Of a DNA stretch of 64,000 bases, positions 25,705 through 34,720 are shown in pieces. A model generated the notes under the pieces. The model saw only the letters and a program-made list of their open reading frames with translations, was not told the origin of the DNA and did no database searches. Position 1 is the first letter of the stretch; each line of letters opens with the position of its first letter. Both the position numbers and the translations under genes were made by a program. Location: NCBI RefSeq assembly GCF_000956535.1, contig NZ_JYIY01000072.1:27433-91432 (forward strand), read 5' to 3'. The DNA comes from Microbacterium ginsengisoli. GTDB taxonomy: Bacteria > Actinomycetota > Actinomycetes > Actinomycetales > Microbacteriaceae.

Positions 25705-26349
25705 CTACGACGTCGCGAGGATGTGGAGCACGTCGCCGCGGATTCGGCTGAGGTGCTCCTGCATCGCGGCCTCGGCCAGAGCCGAATCGCCCGTCATGAT
25801 GCCGCGCAGGATCTCGTCGTGATCGTGGGCGATGTCGATCGGGCTGTGGAGGCGGTCGGTCGTGGTGTGGCGACGGTTGATCAGCAGGTCGCGCAGGTCG
25901 TCGACGATGCTCGCGAGTCGCGCATTGCCGGTGGCGCTGAGGATCGCGGAGTGGAACTGGGCGTCGTAGCGCTCGAGGTCGGCGGAGCGGCCGGCGGCGG
26001 CGACCTCGAGCATGCGGTCGTAGGCGTGCTGGATGCGCTGCTTGGCCTTCGCGTCGGCCTGGGCGGCGAGGCCCGCGGCCGGCACCTCGAGCCACGAGCG
26101 GATCTGGAAGATGCGCTCGAGATCGGCCGGGTCATGCTCGATGACGATGAAGCCGCGGTTCTTCTGGATCTCCACGAGCCCGAGGTTCGCGAGCTGCAGC
26201 ACTGCCTCGCGCACGGGCGTACGGGAGACGCCGAGCTGGTCGGCGATCGAGCCGACCGAGTGCAGCACGCCGCCCGGCATCGTGCCGTCCTTGATGGCGG
26301 CGCGGATCGAGGTGACGACCTGCGATGTGAGTGTTTCCTGTGTGCGCAC
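25705..26349 (-). CDS. GntR/FadR-family transcriptional regulator
   Basis: A 214-residue regulator. The winged helix is SQVVTSIRAAIKDGTMPGGVLHSVGSIADQLGVSRTPVREAVLQLANLGLVEIQKNRGFIV. The C-terminal all-helical FCD domain carries likely metal ligands in RYDAQFHSAIL and HDHDEILRGI (Asp/His residues). It is convergent with the sugar importer and has no obvious operon partner, so its target may be the same island or itself. The GTG start lacks a clear ribosome site. Confidence 0.88.
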   Translation of the reverse strand: MRTQETLTSQVVTSIRAAIKDGTMPGGVLHSVGSIADQLGVSRTPVREAVLQLANLGLVEIQKNRGFIVIEHDPADLERIFQIRSWLEVPAAGLAAQADAKAKQRIQHAYDRMLEVAAAGRSADLERYDAQFHSAILSATGNARLASIVDDLRDLLINRRHTTTDRLHSPIDIAHDHDEILRGIMTGDSALAEAAMQEHLSRIRGDVLHILATS

Positions 26350-26482
26350 CTTTGCGAGCGACGGAGACCTCTTCTGGTTCTGGGGTGCTGCTCTGGGAAG
26401 GGCGGCTGCGTGGGGGTGGATGTGTGGGGATGGCTCTGTGGGGTGCGGCGCGCGGCCGTGCGGGCCGCGGCATCATGCCGCG

Positions 26483-27262
26483 TCAGAGGGCCGGCTGGCA
26501 GCGCGGGCACCAGAAGACGTTGCGCTGCGCGGTGGGGTCGGCGCCGAGCGTGGTCTCGGCGATCGTCGTCCCGCACCGCCGGCAGGGCTGGCGGGCGCGG
26601 CGGTAGACCCATGTGCGCTGCCCCGGCTTGTCGATGCCGGTGAACGTGCGACGGGCGCGGTCGCGGTTGCCCCGGATGAGGCGCGCCCCCGCCTGCGCGA
26701 GAGCGAGCGTGTCCACCGCGCTCGCCGGGGTGTGCGGGTCGATGCCGCGCAGGAAAAGCAGCTCGTTGACGTATTCGTTGCCGAGACCGGCGAGGTTGCG
26801 CTGATCGAGCAGGGCGACGTGCGCGGGCCGCTCGTCGGCGCTGAGGCGTCGGGCGGCTTCCGCGGCGTCCCAGTCGGGTCCGAGCGTGTCGGGGCCGAGG
26901 TAGCCGACGAGCTCGTCCTCGTGGTCCGTGGGCACGACGTCGATCATGGCGAGGTCGAACCCGACCGCGAGGGCGCGGGCGGTGCCGACGATCGCCCGGG
27001 CCTTGAAGGCCGGCGCGCGCCACGCTTCACCGGGACGGTAGAGGTGCCACTGGCCCTCCATCTTGAGGTGCGAGTGCACCGACATGTCGCCGATGCGCTG
27101 CAGCAGGTGCTTTCCGCGGGGGATCACGCCGTGCACGCTCTCGCCGGTGAGATCGACGGTCGCGACCTGCGGCACGCGTAGCTCGAACCGGGTGACGACG
27201 TCGCCCGCGAGCGCCTCGTGCAGCCGGCGCGCAGTCTGGAAGACGGTGTCGCCCTCAGGCAC
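26483..27262 (-). CDS. Fpg/Nei-family DNA glycosylase (Nei2-like)
   Basis: A 259-residue bifunctional glycosylase that excises oxidised bases. After Met the catalytic P2-E3 of MPEGDTVFQTARRLHEAL is intact. The helix-two-turn-helix GLGNEYVNELLFLRGIDP and the C-terminal zinc finger CRRCGTTI...WCPRC are complete. MPEGDT and the size point to the actinobacterial endonuclease VIII group. It overlaps the 3' end of the helicase gene lhr by 8 bp, so both are cotranslated and likely work together in DNA repair. Confidence 0.9.
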   Translation of the reverse strand: MPEGDTVFQTARRLHEALAGDVVTRFELRVPQVATVDLTGESVHGVIPRGKHLLQRIGDMSVHSHLKMEGQWHLYRPGEAWRAPAFKARAIVGTARALAVGFDLAMIDVVPTDHEDELVGYLGPDTLGPDWDAAEAARRLSADERPAHVALLDQRNLAGLGNEYVNELLFLRGIDPHTPASAVDTLALAQAGARLIRGNRDRARRTFTGIDKPGQRTWVYRRARQPCRRCGTTIAETTLGADPTAQRNVFWCPRCQPAL

Positions 27263-30200
27263 GTGCGCCCTCGAGCTGGCGCCGCAGCGTGAGCCCGCGC
27301 GTCGCCTCGACGAATCCCGCCTCCCGCAGCGCGCGACCGGCGGGCGTGCCGAACACGAACACGCCGTTGACCTGTTCGACGGTCAGAGTGTCGAGGCGCC
27401 CGCCGCGCGCCGTCGCGACGAAGGCACGGGATGCCGCGGCGAGCACAGCCTCGTCGTCGGTGAACGCGAGCGCGGTCTTGCCGCCGCGCTCGAGGTAGAG
27501 CGCCAGTGCACCGTCGACGAGCACGACGACCGCGCCCGCCTTGCGGCCGGGGCGGTGCGTGATGCCGTCGAGCCCGGGCCAGGCGAGGGCGGCGCCGTAG
27601 GGGTTGGCGGGGTCGGTGGCCGCGAGAGCGACCGCCTCGAGCGGCGGCGGATCGGCGAGCGCGGCGTACTCGCGCAGCCGGTCGATCGTCGACGAGGCGG
27701 CGAACTGCGCCGCGCCGAGCTTCTCGATCACGTAGCCGCGGCGGCAGTGCCCGGCCTCCTCGAACCCGGCGAGCACGCGGTAGGCCTGCGCGAAGCCACC
27801 GGGAAGTCCCTCGTTCTGCACCGAGCCTCGGGTGACGACGCCGTACCTGTCGAGCAGCAGCGAGGCGGCCGCGGTGGCGCGAACGGTCGGGTCGGTCTCG
27901 GGCTCCGGCAGCAGCGACCAGCGTCCGCCGATCGCCGCGGGGCGCGGCGGCGCCGCCGGCCGGGCGATCGGCGTGCCGCGGTACATCCGTGCCCGCGGGG
28001 CGCGCCGCGCGACGCGGTGGGCCTGGGAGCCGCCGGCGAGCAGCGCCCGCACCGGCGCGAACGTGTCGTTCGTGATGCGTCCGGCCCAGGCGAGCGCCCA
28101 CAGTGCCTCGATGACCGACTGCTCGTTCTCGGCGCCCGTCGCCTGCCGCAGCTGTGCCGCGAAGTACGCTCCGCCGCCCGCGAGCGCCTCGAGCACAGCC
28201 CGCTCGAGCTCGCCGGGTGTCGCGTCGTCGTCGGGTGCGGCGAGGGTGACGGATGCCGCATCCGCCGGATGCAGCGCGATCCAGCCGTCTCTGCCGGGCA
28301 GGGTGCCGTGCCCGGACCACAGCACCTCTCCCGACGCGGTGAGCTCGTCGAGAAGCGCCGGTGTGTAGTCGCGCACGCGCGACGGGAGGATGAGCGACTC
28401 CCAGGCGCTCGCCGGGATCGGCACCCCCGCGAGCTGCTCGACGACCTGCAGCACGCCGTCGACGCCCTCGAGGGGACGTGTGACGTGCTGCCAGACCGGC
28501 AGGAAGCGTGCGAACGCCTCGGGCGGCACCGGTTCGACGCTGCCCCGGATCGCGGCGAGCGAGCGCATCCGCAGTCGACGCAGCACCTCGCTGTCGCACC
28601 ACTCCAGGTCGTCGGTCGACCCGGATGCCCCGGGCAGGAAGTATCCGCTCGTGACCCGTCCGACGGCGTCGAGGCGCTGCAGGGCGTGGCGGGCGACGGC
28701 GGCGCCGAGGCCCAGCCGCTCGGCGACCGCGGCGACGGTGAACGGACCGTGCGTGCGTGCGTGGCGGGCGACGAGGTCGGCGAGCGGGTCGGTGACCGGT
28801 TCGAGGAACGCCGTCGGGATGCCCACCGGCAGCGCCGCGCCGAGCGCGTCGCGCAGGCGCCCGGCGTCTTCGATCGCGGCGAAGCGGGGGTGTCCGGCGA
28901 TGGTCACCGCGATCGCGCGGCGCGCGTCGACGAGGTCGTGCGCGAGCGCGCTGGCGCGGGCCGGGGTGGCCGCGGCATCCTCGTCGTCATCGGCCTGCAG
29001 ACGCAGGGCGATCTCGTCGGCGTCGAGAGGGCCGAGCAGGCGCAGCAGGTCGGCGACCCCCTCGAGCCCGCGCACCCGCCGCCCGGGGTCGAGGCGCTGG
29101 GCCTCCCGCGCGAACTGCGCGATCACCGCGGGGTCGAGCAGCTCCCGCAGCTCGACCTTGCCGAGCAGCTCGCTCAGCAGCGCCGGGTCGACCGAGAGCG
29201 CGGCGGCGCGGCGCTCCGCCAGCGGCGAGTCGCCCTCGTACATGAACGCGCCGACGTAGCCGAAGAGCAGGTCGCGGGCGAAGGGCGACGGCTGCGTCGT
29301 GGTGGTCTCGACGAGTCGGATGCGCCGGTCGGCGATGCTGCGGGCGATGCGGGTGAGGGCGGGCAAGTCGTAGACGTCCTGCAGCACCTCGCGGAGGGTC
29401 TCGAGGATGATCGGGAACGTCGGATGCCGGCGGGCCACCTCGAGCAGCTGCGCCGAGCGCTGCCGCTGCTGCCACAGGGGGCTCCGCCGGTTCGGGTTGG
29501 TACGCGGCATCAGCAGGGCGCGCGCGGCGCATTCGCGGAAGCGAGAGGCGAAGAGAGCCGAGCCGCCGACCTCGTCGGTGACGATCTGCTCCAGCTCGTC
29601 GGCGTCGAAGACGAACAGCTCGGCGCCGGGTGGCTCGCTCGTCGCGTCGGGGATGCGCGCGATGATGCCGTCGTCGCTCGCGACCGCCGAGCCCTCGACG
29701 CCGAGGCGCTCCCGGATGCGCGCGTTGACCGCGAGCGCCCACGGCGCGTGCACCTGCATGCCGTAGGGGGAGTGCAGGATGATGCGCCAGTCGCCGACCT
29801 CGTCGTGACCGCGCTCGACGGTGAGCTGCCGGTCGGTGGGCACCGAGCCGGTAGCCTCCTTCTGCTCGTCGAGGTAGGCCAGCAGGTTGTCGATCGCGTT
29901 CTCGTCGAGCCCCGCCTCGACGAGGCGGGGCACGGCCTTCTCGCGACCGGCGGCCGACACCTCGCGGGAGAAGCGGCCGAGGGCCTCGCCGAGCTCGGCG
30001 GGGCGCCCGATGCCGTCGCCGTGCCAGAACGGCACCTTGCCGGGCTGCCCGAACGCGGGCACGACGTTCACGCGGTCATGGGTGATCTCGACGATGCGCC
30101 AGCTGGTGGTGCCGAGGGTGAAGACGTCGTTCACCCTCGACTCGTAGACCATCTCCTCGTCGAGCTCGCCCACTCGCGCGTTCTGCGTCTCGCCGGCGAC

Positions 30201-31886
30201 GAACACGCCGAACAGGCCGCGGTCGGGGATCGTGCCGCCGCTCGTCACGGCGATGCGCTGCGCGCCGGGTCGCCCCGTGAGGGTGCCGGCGTCGCGGTCC
30301 CACACGACGCGGGGTCGCAGCTCCGCAAACTCGTCTGACGGATAGCGCCCGGCGAGCAGGTCGAGGGTGGCCTCGTAGGCCGAGCGTGGGAGCGACCGGA
30401 ACGGGGCGCTGCGCCGCACGGTCTCGAACCAGGCCTCGACGTCGATCGCCCCGCGGGCGGCGGCGGCCACCGTCTGCTGGGCGAGGATGTCGAGCGGGTT
30501 CTGCGGGATGCGCACCTCTTCGATCTGTCCGTGCAGCATGCGCTCGGTGACGACCGCCGTGTGCAGCACGTCGCCGCGGTGCTTCGGGAAGAGGGCGGCC
30601 GTCGACACCTCGCCCACCTGGTGGCCGGCGCGGCCCACGCGCTGCAGACCCGACGCCGCCGACGGCGGCGCCTCGACCTGGATCACGAGGTCGACAGCGC
30701 CCATGTCGATGCCGAGCTCGAGGCTCGAGGTCGCGACCACGCATCGCAGCGCGCCCGACTTCAGCTCGTCTTCGACCTGCGCGCGCTGCTCCTTCGAGAC
30801 CGAGCCGTGGTGCGCTTTCGCGAGCACGGGGTCGGCCCCGGCGGTCGCGCCGGCCTGCGCCATCACGGCGGCCGGCGGCGCGGAGGCGGTCGGCAGGTCG
30901 AGCCCCAGGCGCTCCGCGTAGATCTCGTTCAGCCGCCCGGTGAGTCGTTCGGCGAGGCGTCGCGAGTTGGCGAAGACGATCGTCGACCGGCGCTCGAGCA
31001 CCCGGTCGACGATCGCCTCCTCGACGTGCGGCCACACCGATCCGGTGATCTCGGTGTTCGACGTGCCCTCGGCGAACCAGTCGTCGGATGCCGCCTCCTC
31101 ACGCCCGCCCGCAGCGGGCGGTTCACCCGGGGGCGGTGGGGGATGCAGCATGTCGTCGACGGGCACGACGACGGACAGGTCGAAGGTCTTCGAGGCGCGG
31201 GGCGCGACGATGTCGACCGGTGCGGCACCGCCGAGGAAGCCGGCGACCGCGTCGATCGGGCGCACCGTGGCCGACAGGCCGATGCGCTGGGCGGGACGGT
31301 CGAGCAGGTCGTCGAGCCGTTCCAGGCTCACGGCCAGGTGCGCCCCGCGCTTCGTGGCCGCGACCGCGTGCACCTCGTCGACGATGACCGTGTGCACCCC
31401 TCGCAGGGTGTCGCCCGCCTGCGACGTGAGCATCAGGTAGAGCGACTCGGGGGTCGTGATGAGGATGTCGGGCGGCGCCTGCACGAGTCTGCGCCGGTCG
31501 CCCGAGGTCGTGTCGCCCGACCGCACGCCCACGGTCACCGCGGGCACATCGAGCCCGAGGCGTCGTGCCGACTGGCCGATGCCGACGAGCGGTGAGCGCA
31601 GGTTGCGTTCGACGTCGACGCCGAGTGCCTTCAGGGGTGAGATGTAGAGGATGCGGGTGGTGGGGGCATCCGCCACCGGGGTCGCCGACTTCTCGCGGAA
31701 GACGCGGTCGATCGCCCAGAGGAACGCGGACAGCGTCTTGCCGGAGCCGGTCGGGGCGACCACCAGTGCGTGCCGGCCGCCCGAGATCGCCTCCCACGCG
31801 CCGATCTGCGCCGTGGTCGGAGCCGCGAAGGCGCCGCGGAACCAGTCCTGCGTCGCAGGCGAGAACCGGTCGAGCACGTCGCTCAT
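27255..31886 (-). CDS. lhr: ATP-dependent helicase Lhr (large, Lhr-C containing)
   Basis: A 1543-residue superfamily 2 helicase, the full actinobacterial length. Walker A is APTGSGKT (44-51), the DExH box is VDEVHAV (about residue 170), motif V is LGIDMGAVDLVIQ and motif VI is QRVGRAGHQ. Beyond the RecA cores come a winged helix, the Lhr beta-barrel and the large C-terminal domain. Mycobacterial Lhr unwinds RNA:DNA hybrids and is induced by DNA damage. It is followed by an overlapping nei2 gene, a link that supports a repair role. The reverse strand here carries a 1091-residue open frame that is a codon-bias shadow. Confidence 0.95.
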   Translation of the reverse strand: MSDVLDRFSPATQDWFRGAFAAPTTAQIGAWEAISGGRHALVVAPTGSGKTLSAFLWAIDRVFREKSATPVADAPTTRILYISPLKALGVDVERNLRSPLVGIGQSARRLGLDVPAVTVGVRSGDTTSGDRRRLVQAPPDILITTPESLYLMLTSQAGDTLRGVHTVIVDEVHAVAATKRGAHLAVSLERLDDLLDRPAQRIGLSATVRPIDAVAGFLGGAAPVDIVAPRASKTFDLSVVVPVDDMLHPPPPPGEPPAAGGREEAASDDWFAEGTSNTEITGSVWPHVEEAIVDRVLERRSTIVFANSRRLAERLTGRLNEIYAERLGLDLPTASAPPAAVMAQAGATAGADPVLAKAHHGSVSKEQRAQVEDELKSGALRCVVATSSLELGIDMGAVDLVIQVEAPPSAASGLQRVGRAGHQVGEVSTAALFPKHRGDVLHTAVVTERMLHGQIEEVRIPQNPLDILAQQTVAAAARGAIDVEAWFETVRRSAPFRSLPRSAYEATLDLLAGRYPSDEFAELRPRVVWDRDAGTLTGRPGAQRIAVTSGGTIPDRGLFGVFVAGETQNARVGELDEEMVYESRVNDVFTLGTTSWRIVEITHDRVNVVPAFGQPGKVPFWHGDGIGRPAELGEALGRFSREVSAAGREKAVPRLVEAGLDENAIDNLLAYLDEQKEATGSVPTDRQLTVERGHDEVGDWRIILHSPYGMQVHAPWALAVNARIRERLGVEGSAVASDDGIIARIPDATSEPPGAELFVFDADELEQIVTDEVGGSALFASRFRECAARALLMPRTNPNRRSPLWQQRQRSAQLLEVARRHPTFPIILETLREVLQDVYDLPALTRIARSIADRRIRLVETTTTQPSPFARDLLFGYVGAFMYEGDSPLAERRAAALSVDPALLSELLGKVELRELLDPAVIAQFAREAQRLDPGRRVRGLEGVADLLRLLGPLDADEIALRLQADDDEDAAATPARASALAHDLVDARRAIAVTIAGHPRFAAIEDAGRLRDALGAALPVGIPTAFLEPVTDPLADLVARHARTHGPFTVAAVAERLGLGAAVARHALQRLDAVGRVTSGYFLPGASGSTDDLEWCDSEVLRRLRMRSLAAIRGSVEPVPPEAFARFLPVWQHVTRPLEGVDGVLQVVEQLAGVPIPASAWESLILPSRVRDYTPALLDELTASGEVLWSGHGTLPGRDGWIALHPADAASVTLAAPDDDATPGELERAVLEALAGGGAYFAAQLRQATGAENEQSVIEALWALAWAGRITNDTFAPVRALLAGGSQAHRVARRAPRARMYRGTPIARPAAPPRPAAIGGRWSLLPEPETDPTVRATAAASLLLDRYGVVTRGSVQNEGLPGGFAQAYRVLAGFEEAGHCRRGYVIEKLGAAQFAASSTIDRLREYAALADPPPLEAVALAATDPANPYGAALAWPGLDGITHRPGRKAGAVVVLVDGALALYLERGGKTALAFTDDEAVLAAASRAFVATARGGRLDTLTVEQVNGVFVFGTPAGRALREAGFVEATRGLTLRRQLEGARA

Positions 31887-31944
31887 CCCTCTATCTTCGC
31901 GCCGGGCGCCGACATCGACGCCCGGTTGCGCCGCACCCCGTTGC

Positions 31945-31950
31945 TATGGT
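31945..31950 (+). promoter_or_regulatory. -10 box TATGGT, leaderless start
   Basis: TATGGT ends six bases before the ATG at 31957. There is no Shine-Dalgarno between them. Confidence 0.5.
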
Positions 31951-31956
31951 GTGGCT

Positions 31957-32472
31957 ATGACAGCGGCACGCGGGCGGAGTGCAGCGATCGCCGTCGCCGT
32001 CGCCGGCACCGTGCTCGTCATCGCCTATGCGGCGCTCGCCGCGGTTCAGGTACTCGTGCTCAATCCGCTCGCCGCCTGGCCTGGCTCCGATCTGGCCGCG
32101 ATCCGCGCCGACGTCGAGGCCGCCGGCGAGTCGCTCGACGAACTCACGGTCGGCATCGTGCTCGGGATCGGCGTGGCACTCGCGGTCGTGATGCTGGTCG
32201 TCGTGATCGTCGAGCGGTCCGCGGGGGTGCTGGCCGCCACGGCGATCTACCTCGCGCTGCTCGTGCTCGGGGAGCCGGCGTACATCTTCGCGTCGTTCGG
32301 CGCCGGCATGGCGCTGGCCGACACCTACGGCATCGCCGGTGCCGACGCGTCGCCGTGGGCCATGCCCCTGCACGTGACGAGCCTGCTCGCGCTCCTCGGT
32401 CTCGTGGTCGTCGGGGTGGTCGCAGTGGGTCGACGACTGCGTCGCACGCCCGCGGCTCCCACCCCGGCCTGA
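31957..32472 (+). CDS. Hypothetical membrane protein, four transmembrane segments
   Basis: A 171-residue membrane protein. Hydrophobic segments lie at about residues 9-32 (AIAVAVAGTVLVIAYAALAAVQVLVL), 65-85 (VGIVLGIGVALAVVMLVVVIV), 90-112 and 133-155. An acidic loop (SDLAAIRADVEAAGESLDEL) separates the first two. I recognise no family. It is divergent from lhr with a leaderless-type promoter, and followed at 86 bp by another membrane protein gene. Confidence 0.65.
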   Translation: MTAARGRSAAIAVAVAGTVLVIAYAALAAVQVLVLNPLAAWPGSDLAAIRADVEAAGESLDELTVGIVLGIGVALAVVMLVVVIVERSAGVLAATAIYLALLVLGEPAYIFASFGAGMALADTYGIAGADASPWAMPLHVTSLLALLGLVVVGVVAVGRRLRRTPAAPTPA

Positions 32473-32558
32473 TCCGCCGTCGCGCGGCCCGCAACATCCT
32501 CGACATGCGGCCTCGCTAGCATGGCCGCACGCTCCACCCCCCCGGAGAAGAAGAGCGG

Positions 32559-33653
32559 ATGTCGCACCCCCTCCAGACCGCATCCCATGCCCCGGTCGCG
32601 CCCCGGCGTCAGATCGGTCGCCTCGTTGTGCCCGATGTGCTCCGCGGCATCGCGATCGTCGCGATGCTCATCGCCCACGCCGACGGAGCCCTGCTGCGCG
32701 GGATGCCGGCGCCCATCGACCTCGCGATGGACGAACTGAACGACCTGGCGTCCCCGCTGTTCGCGTTCGTCATGGGGATCTCCGCACAGCTGGTGTGGGA
32801 TCGCACCGTTCCCGGTCGGCGGGGCGTCGTCGTGGTGCAGCAGATGGCGCGCGGGGTCATCCTCATCGTGCTCGGTGTCTGGCTCGCCGCGTGGGGCGGA
32901 TGGGTCGACGTCGTGCTCGCCTACCTCGGCGTGCTGCTCATCGTCGCGGCGCCGCTGCTCGTGCTCTCCTCGGTGTGGATCGTCGGCATCGCGGCGGCGC
33001 TCGTTCTGCTCGCCGAGCCGCTCGTGCAGACCGCCCAGCTCCTGCTCGGGCCTGCGGTCGCCGACCTCTCGGTGCCGATCGCGGCGGATGCCGCGCGGTG
33101 GGTCGCCCTCGGCGCCAACTACCGCCTGCTGAGTCTTCTGCCGATGTTCCTGCTCGGTGTGCTCGCCGCACGTCGTGGAATGCCCGCGGGGGCCGCGCTC
33201 GGCCCGATCGCCGGCGTCGGGCTGATGCTCGCCGCGGTGGAGCCGATCGCGACCGCGACCCTTCCCGGCGGATGGCCGTCGGGCGGGTGGATCGACACAG
33301 CCCACGACCTCGCGCTCGTGCTGCTCGTCTACGCGGGGGTGGCCGGCCTCGCGGGCGTGCGCTCACCCGCCCTGCGGAGGGTGCTGCGGGTGCTGGCGGT
33401 GCCCCTGCGGGCGTGCGGTTCGGTCGCGCTGAGCCTGTATGTGCTGCAGATCGCCCTCATCGCGTGGTGGTGGTCGATGGGCATCGGATACCAGCGCACC
33501 GAATGGGGACTGTGGCTGGTGCTCGTGCCGGGGCTCGTGCTGATCGGGCTCGGGTGGTGGCGCGTCGTCGGCCTCGGCCCGATCGAATGGCTGCTCGGCG
33601 CCGTCACCGGGCGTTATCGCCTCATCGGTCGGCCGCAGTCCGGCGAACGCTGA
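32559..33653 (+). CDS. Multi-pass membrane protein, HGSNAT/DUF1624-like acyltransferase
   Basis: A 364-residue integral membrane protein with about ten helices. The N-terminal signature RLVVPDVLRGIAIVAMLIAHADG followed by LNDLASPLFAFVMGISAQLVWDR is that of the heparan-alpha-glucosaminide N-acetyltransferase/DUF1624 family and the wider DUF418-type acyltransferases, where D-x-x-RG-I lies in the first helix. The substrate is unknown; relatives modify cell-surface glycans. GAGAAGAAGAGCGG precedes the ATG. It converges on a two-gene minus-strand unit. Confidence 0.7.
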   Translation: MSHPLQTASHAPVAPRRQIGRLVVPDVLRGIAIVAMLIAHADGALLRGMPAPIDLAMDELNDLASPLFAFVMGISAQLVWDRTVPGRRGVVVVQQMARGVILIVLGVWLAAWGGWVDVVLAYLGVLLIVAAPLLVLSSVWIVGIAAALVLLAEPLVQTAQLLLGPAVADLSVPIAADAARWVALGANYRLLSLLPMFLLGVLAARRGMPAGAALGPIAGVGLMLAAVEPIATATLPGGWPSGGWIDTAHDLALVLLVYAGVAGLAGVRSPALRRVLRVLAVPLRACGSVALSLYVLQIALIAWWWSMGIGYQRTEWGLWLVLVPGLVLIGLGWWRVVGLGPIEWLLGAVTGRYRLIGRPQSGER

Positions 33654-33954
33654 GCCGCCCCAGCAGGAACGCGGTCACGGCGAGCGCGACGCCGGTGAGT
33701 GTGAGCGTGGGGATCAGCCACGGGGACACCGCCATCCACGCTGCGACGGGCGAGTACACCGACGTGCTGAGTGGCTGGTAGGCGAACCAGCCGAACGACG
33801 TCCCACCTGGCGCCTGCGCGGCGATCGCGACCGCACCTACGGCGGCGCCAACGGTCACCACGCCGGCCACGATCGTCGCCGCGATCAACCCCCGTCTCGA
33901 CGTGGGCGCGCCATCGCCGTGATGCAGACGTCGCCGTGCGGGTGTCCCTCTCAT
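33622..33954 (-). CDS. Hypothetical membrane protein, two transmembrane segments
   Basis: A 110-residue protein. A basic N-terminus (MRGTPARRRLHHGDGAPTSRR) precedes helix 1 (LIAATIVAGVVTVGAAVGAVAIAA), a 30-residue loop with GWFAYQPLSTSVYSPVAAW, and helix 2 (LIPTLTLTGVALAVTAFLLGRL). No family recognised. The ATG overlaps the esterase stop (ATGA), so they form a two-gene unit. Its 3' end overlaps the end of the convergent acyltransferase gene by 32 bp, an unusual tail-to-tail overlap. Confidence 0.6.
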   Translation of the reverse strand: MRGTPARRRLHHGDGAPTSRRGLIAATIVAGVVTVGAAVGAVAIAAQAPGGTSFGWFAYQPLSTSVYSPVAAWMAVSPWLIPTLTLTGVALAVTAFLLGRLSVRRTAADR

Positions 33955-34619
33955 GCCGACGCCTCGCCGATGTCGCCGAGTCGTGCCACGAGGAACGCGT
34001 GCACGTCGGCCAGCTCCGCCTCCGAGACGCTGTGGGTGAGGCCGGGATACACACGGCCGCTCAGCGCGACGACGTCGGGGAGCCACCGCACGGTGTGCTC
34101 GACGAGCGCCGCCGGAATGACCTCGTCGCGCGCGCCGCGGCCCCAGAACACCGGCGGGCGCAGCCGGGCGAGCTCGGTGTCGGTCGGCAGCCCGCCGGGT
34201 GCGACGTAGCCCGACAGGTTCACCGCGAACGCGAAGCGCTCGGGGCGCAGTCGCAGCGCCTGTAGCGACACCGCCGCGCCCTGCGAGAACCCGAGGAGAC
34301 CGACGGATGCCGCGGCATCCACGTTCTCGTCGACCCAGTCGAGCACGCGCTCGGCGGCCGCGGTGATCGCCGCCGGGTCACGGCCGTCGAGGTCGTCGAT
34401 GGGATACCAGCGGTGGCCCGACATCGGCCACGGAGCGGGCATCGGCGCGCGCAGCGAGACGCCCAGGTACTCGGACGGGAGGGAGGGGAGCAGGCCCACC
34501 AGGTCGTTCTCATCCGAGCCGTAGCCGTGAAGAAGCAACAGCACAGGCCGGTCGCCGCGGTCGGACAGCGGGGCGGCGTAGCGCACGGCGCTGCCGTCGA
34601 GGGGTGGGATCTCGCTCAC
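33951..34619 (-). CDS. Phospholipase/carboxylesterase, alpha/beta hydrolase
   Basis: A 222-residue alpha/beta hydrolase of the Abhydrolase_2 (YpfH/YtpA/acyl-protein-thioesterase-like) group. LLLLHGYGSDENDL forms the oxyanion region, GFSQGAAVSLQAL carries the nucleophile Ser, GARDEVIP the Asp, and YPGLTHSVSEAEL the His. No signal peptide, so cytoplasmic; it probably hydrolyses small carboxyl esters. GTG 34619 is preceded by CAGGAT six bases upstream, similar to the leaderless pattern. It is coupled to the small membrane protein gene downstream. Confidence 0.85.
   Translation of the reverse strand: MSEIPPLDGSAVRYAAPLSDRGDRPVLLLLHGYGSDENDLVGLLPSLPSEYLGVSLRAPMPAPWPMSGHRWYPIDDLDGRDPAAITAAAERVLDWVDENVDAAASVGLLGFSQGAAVSLQALRLRPERFAFAVNLSGYVAPGGLPTDTELARLRPPVFWGRGARDEVIPAALVEHTVRWLPDVVALSGRVYPGLTHSVSEAELADVHAFLVARLGDIGEASA
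34305..34320. repeat. Full copy of the iterated palindrome, inside the esterase gene
   Basis: Exact GGATGCCGCGGCATCC within the coding sequence; on the minus strand it encodes DAAAS, the loop just before VGLLGFSQG. Confidence 0.9.
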
Positions 34620-34720
34620 GCCCCCATCCTGCCGCACCGCCCCGACACGGCGGCATCCGTTCTGCGTCGCCGGCCCCGGTCGACATCTGTGCGTCACACG
34701 CGGTGGGGTATACAGGAGGC

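Noticed and set aside
27063..30338. A 1091-codon open frame on the plus strand opposite lhr.
   Set aside because: Low-complexity Arg/Gly/Asp composition with no domain, fully antisense to a helicase with all motifs intact; typical GC-bias shadow.
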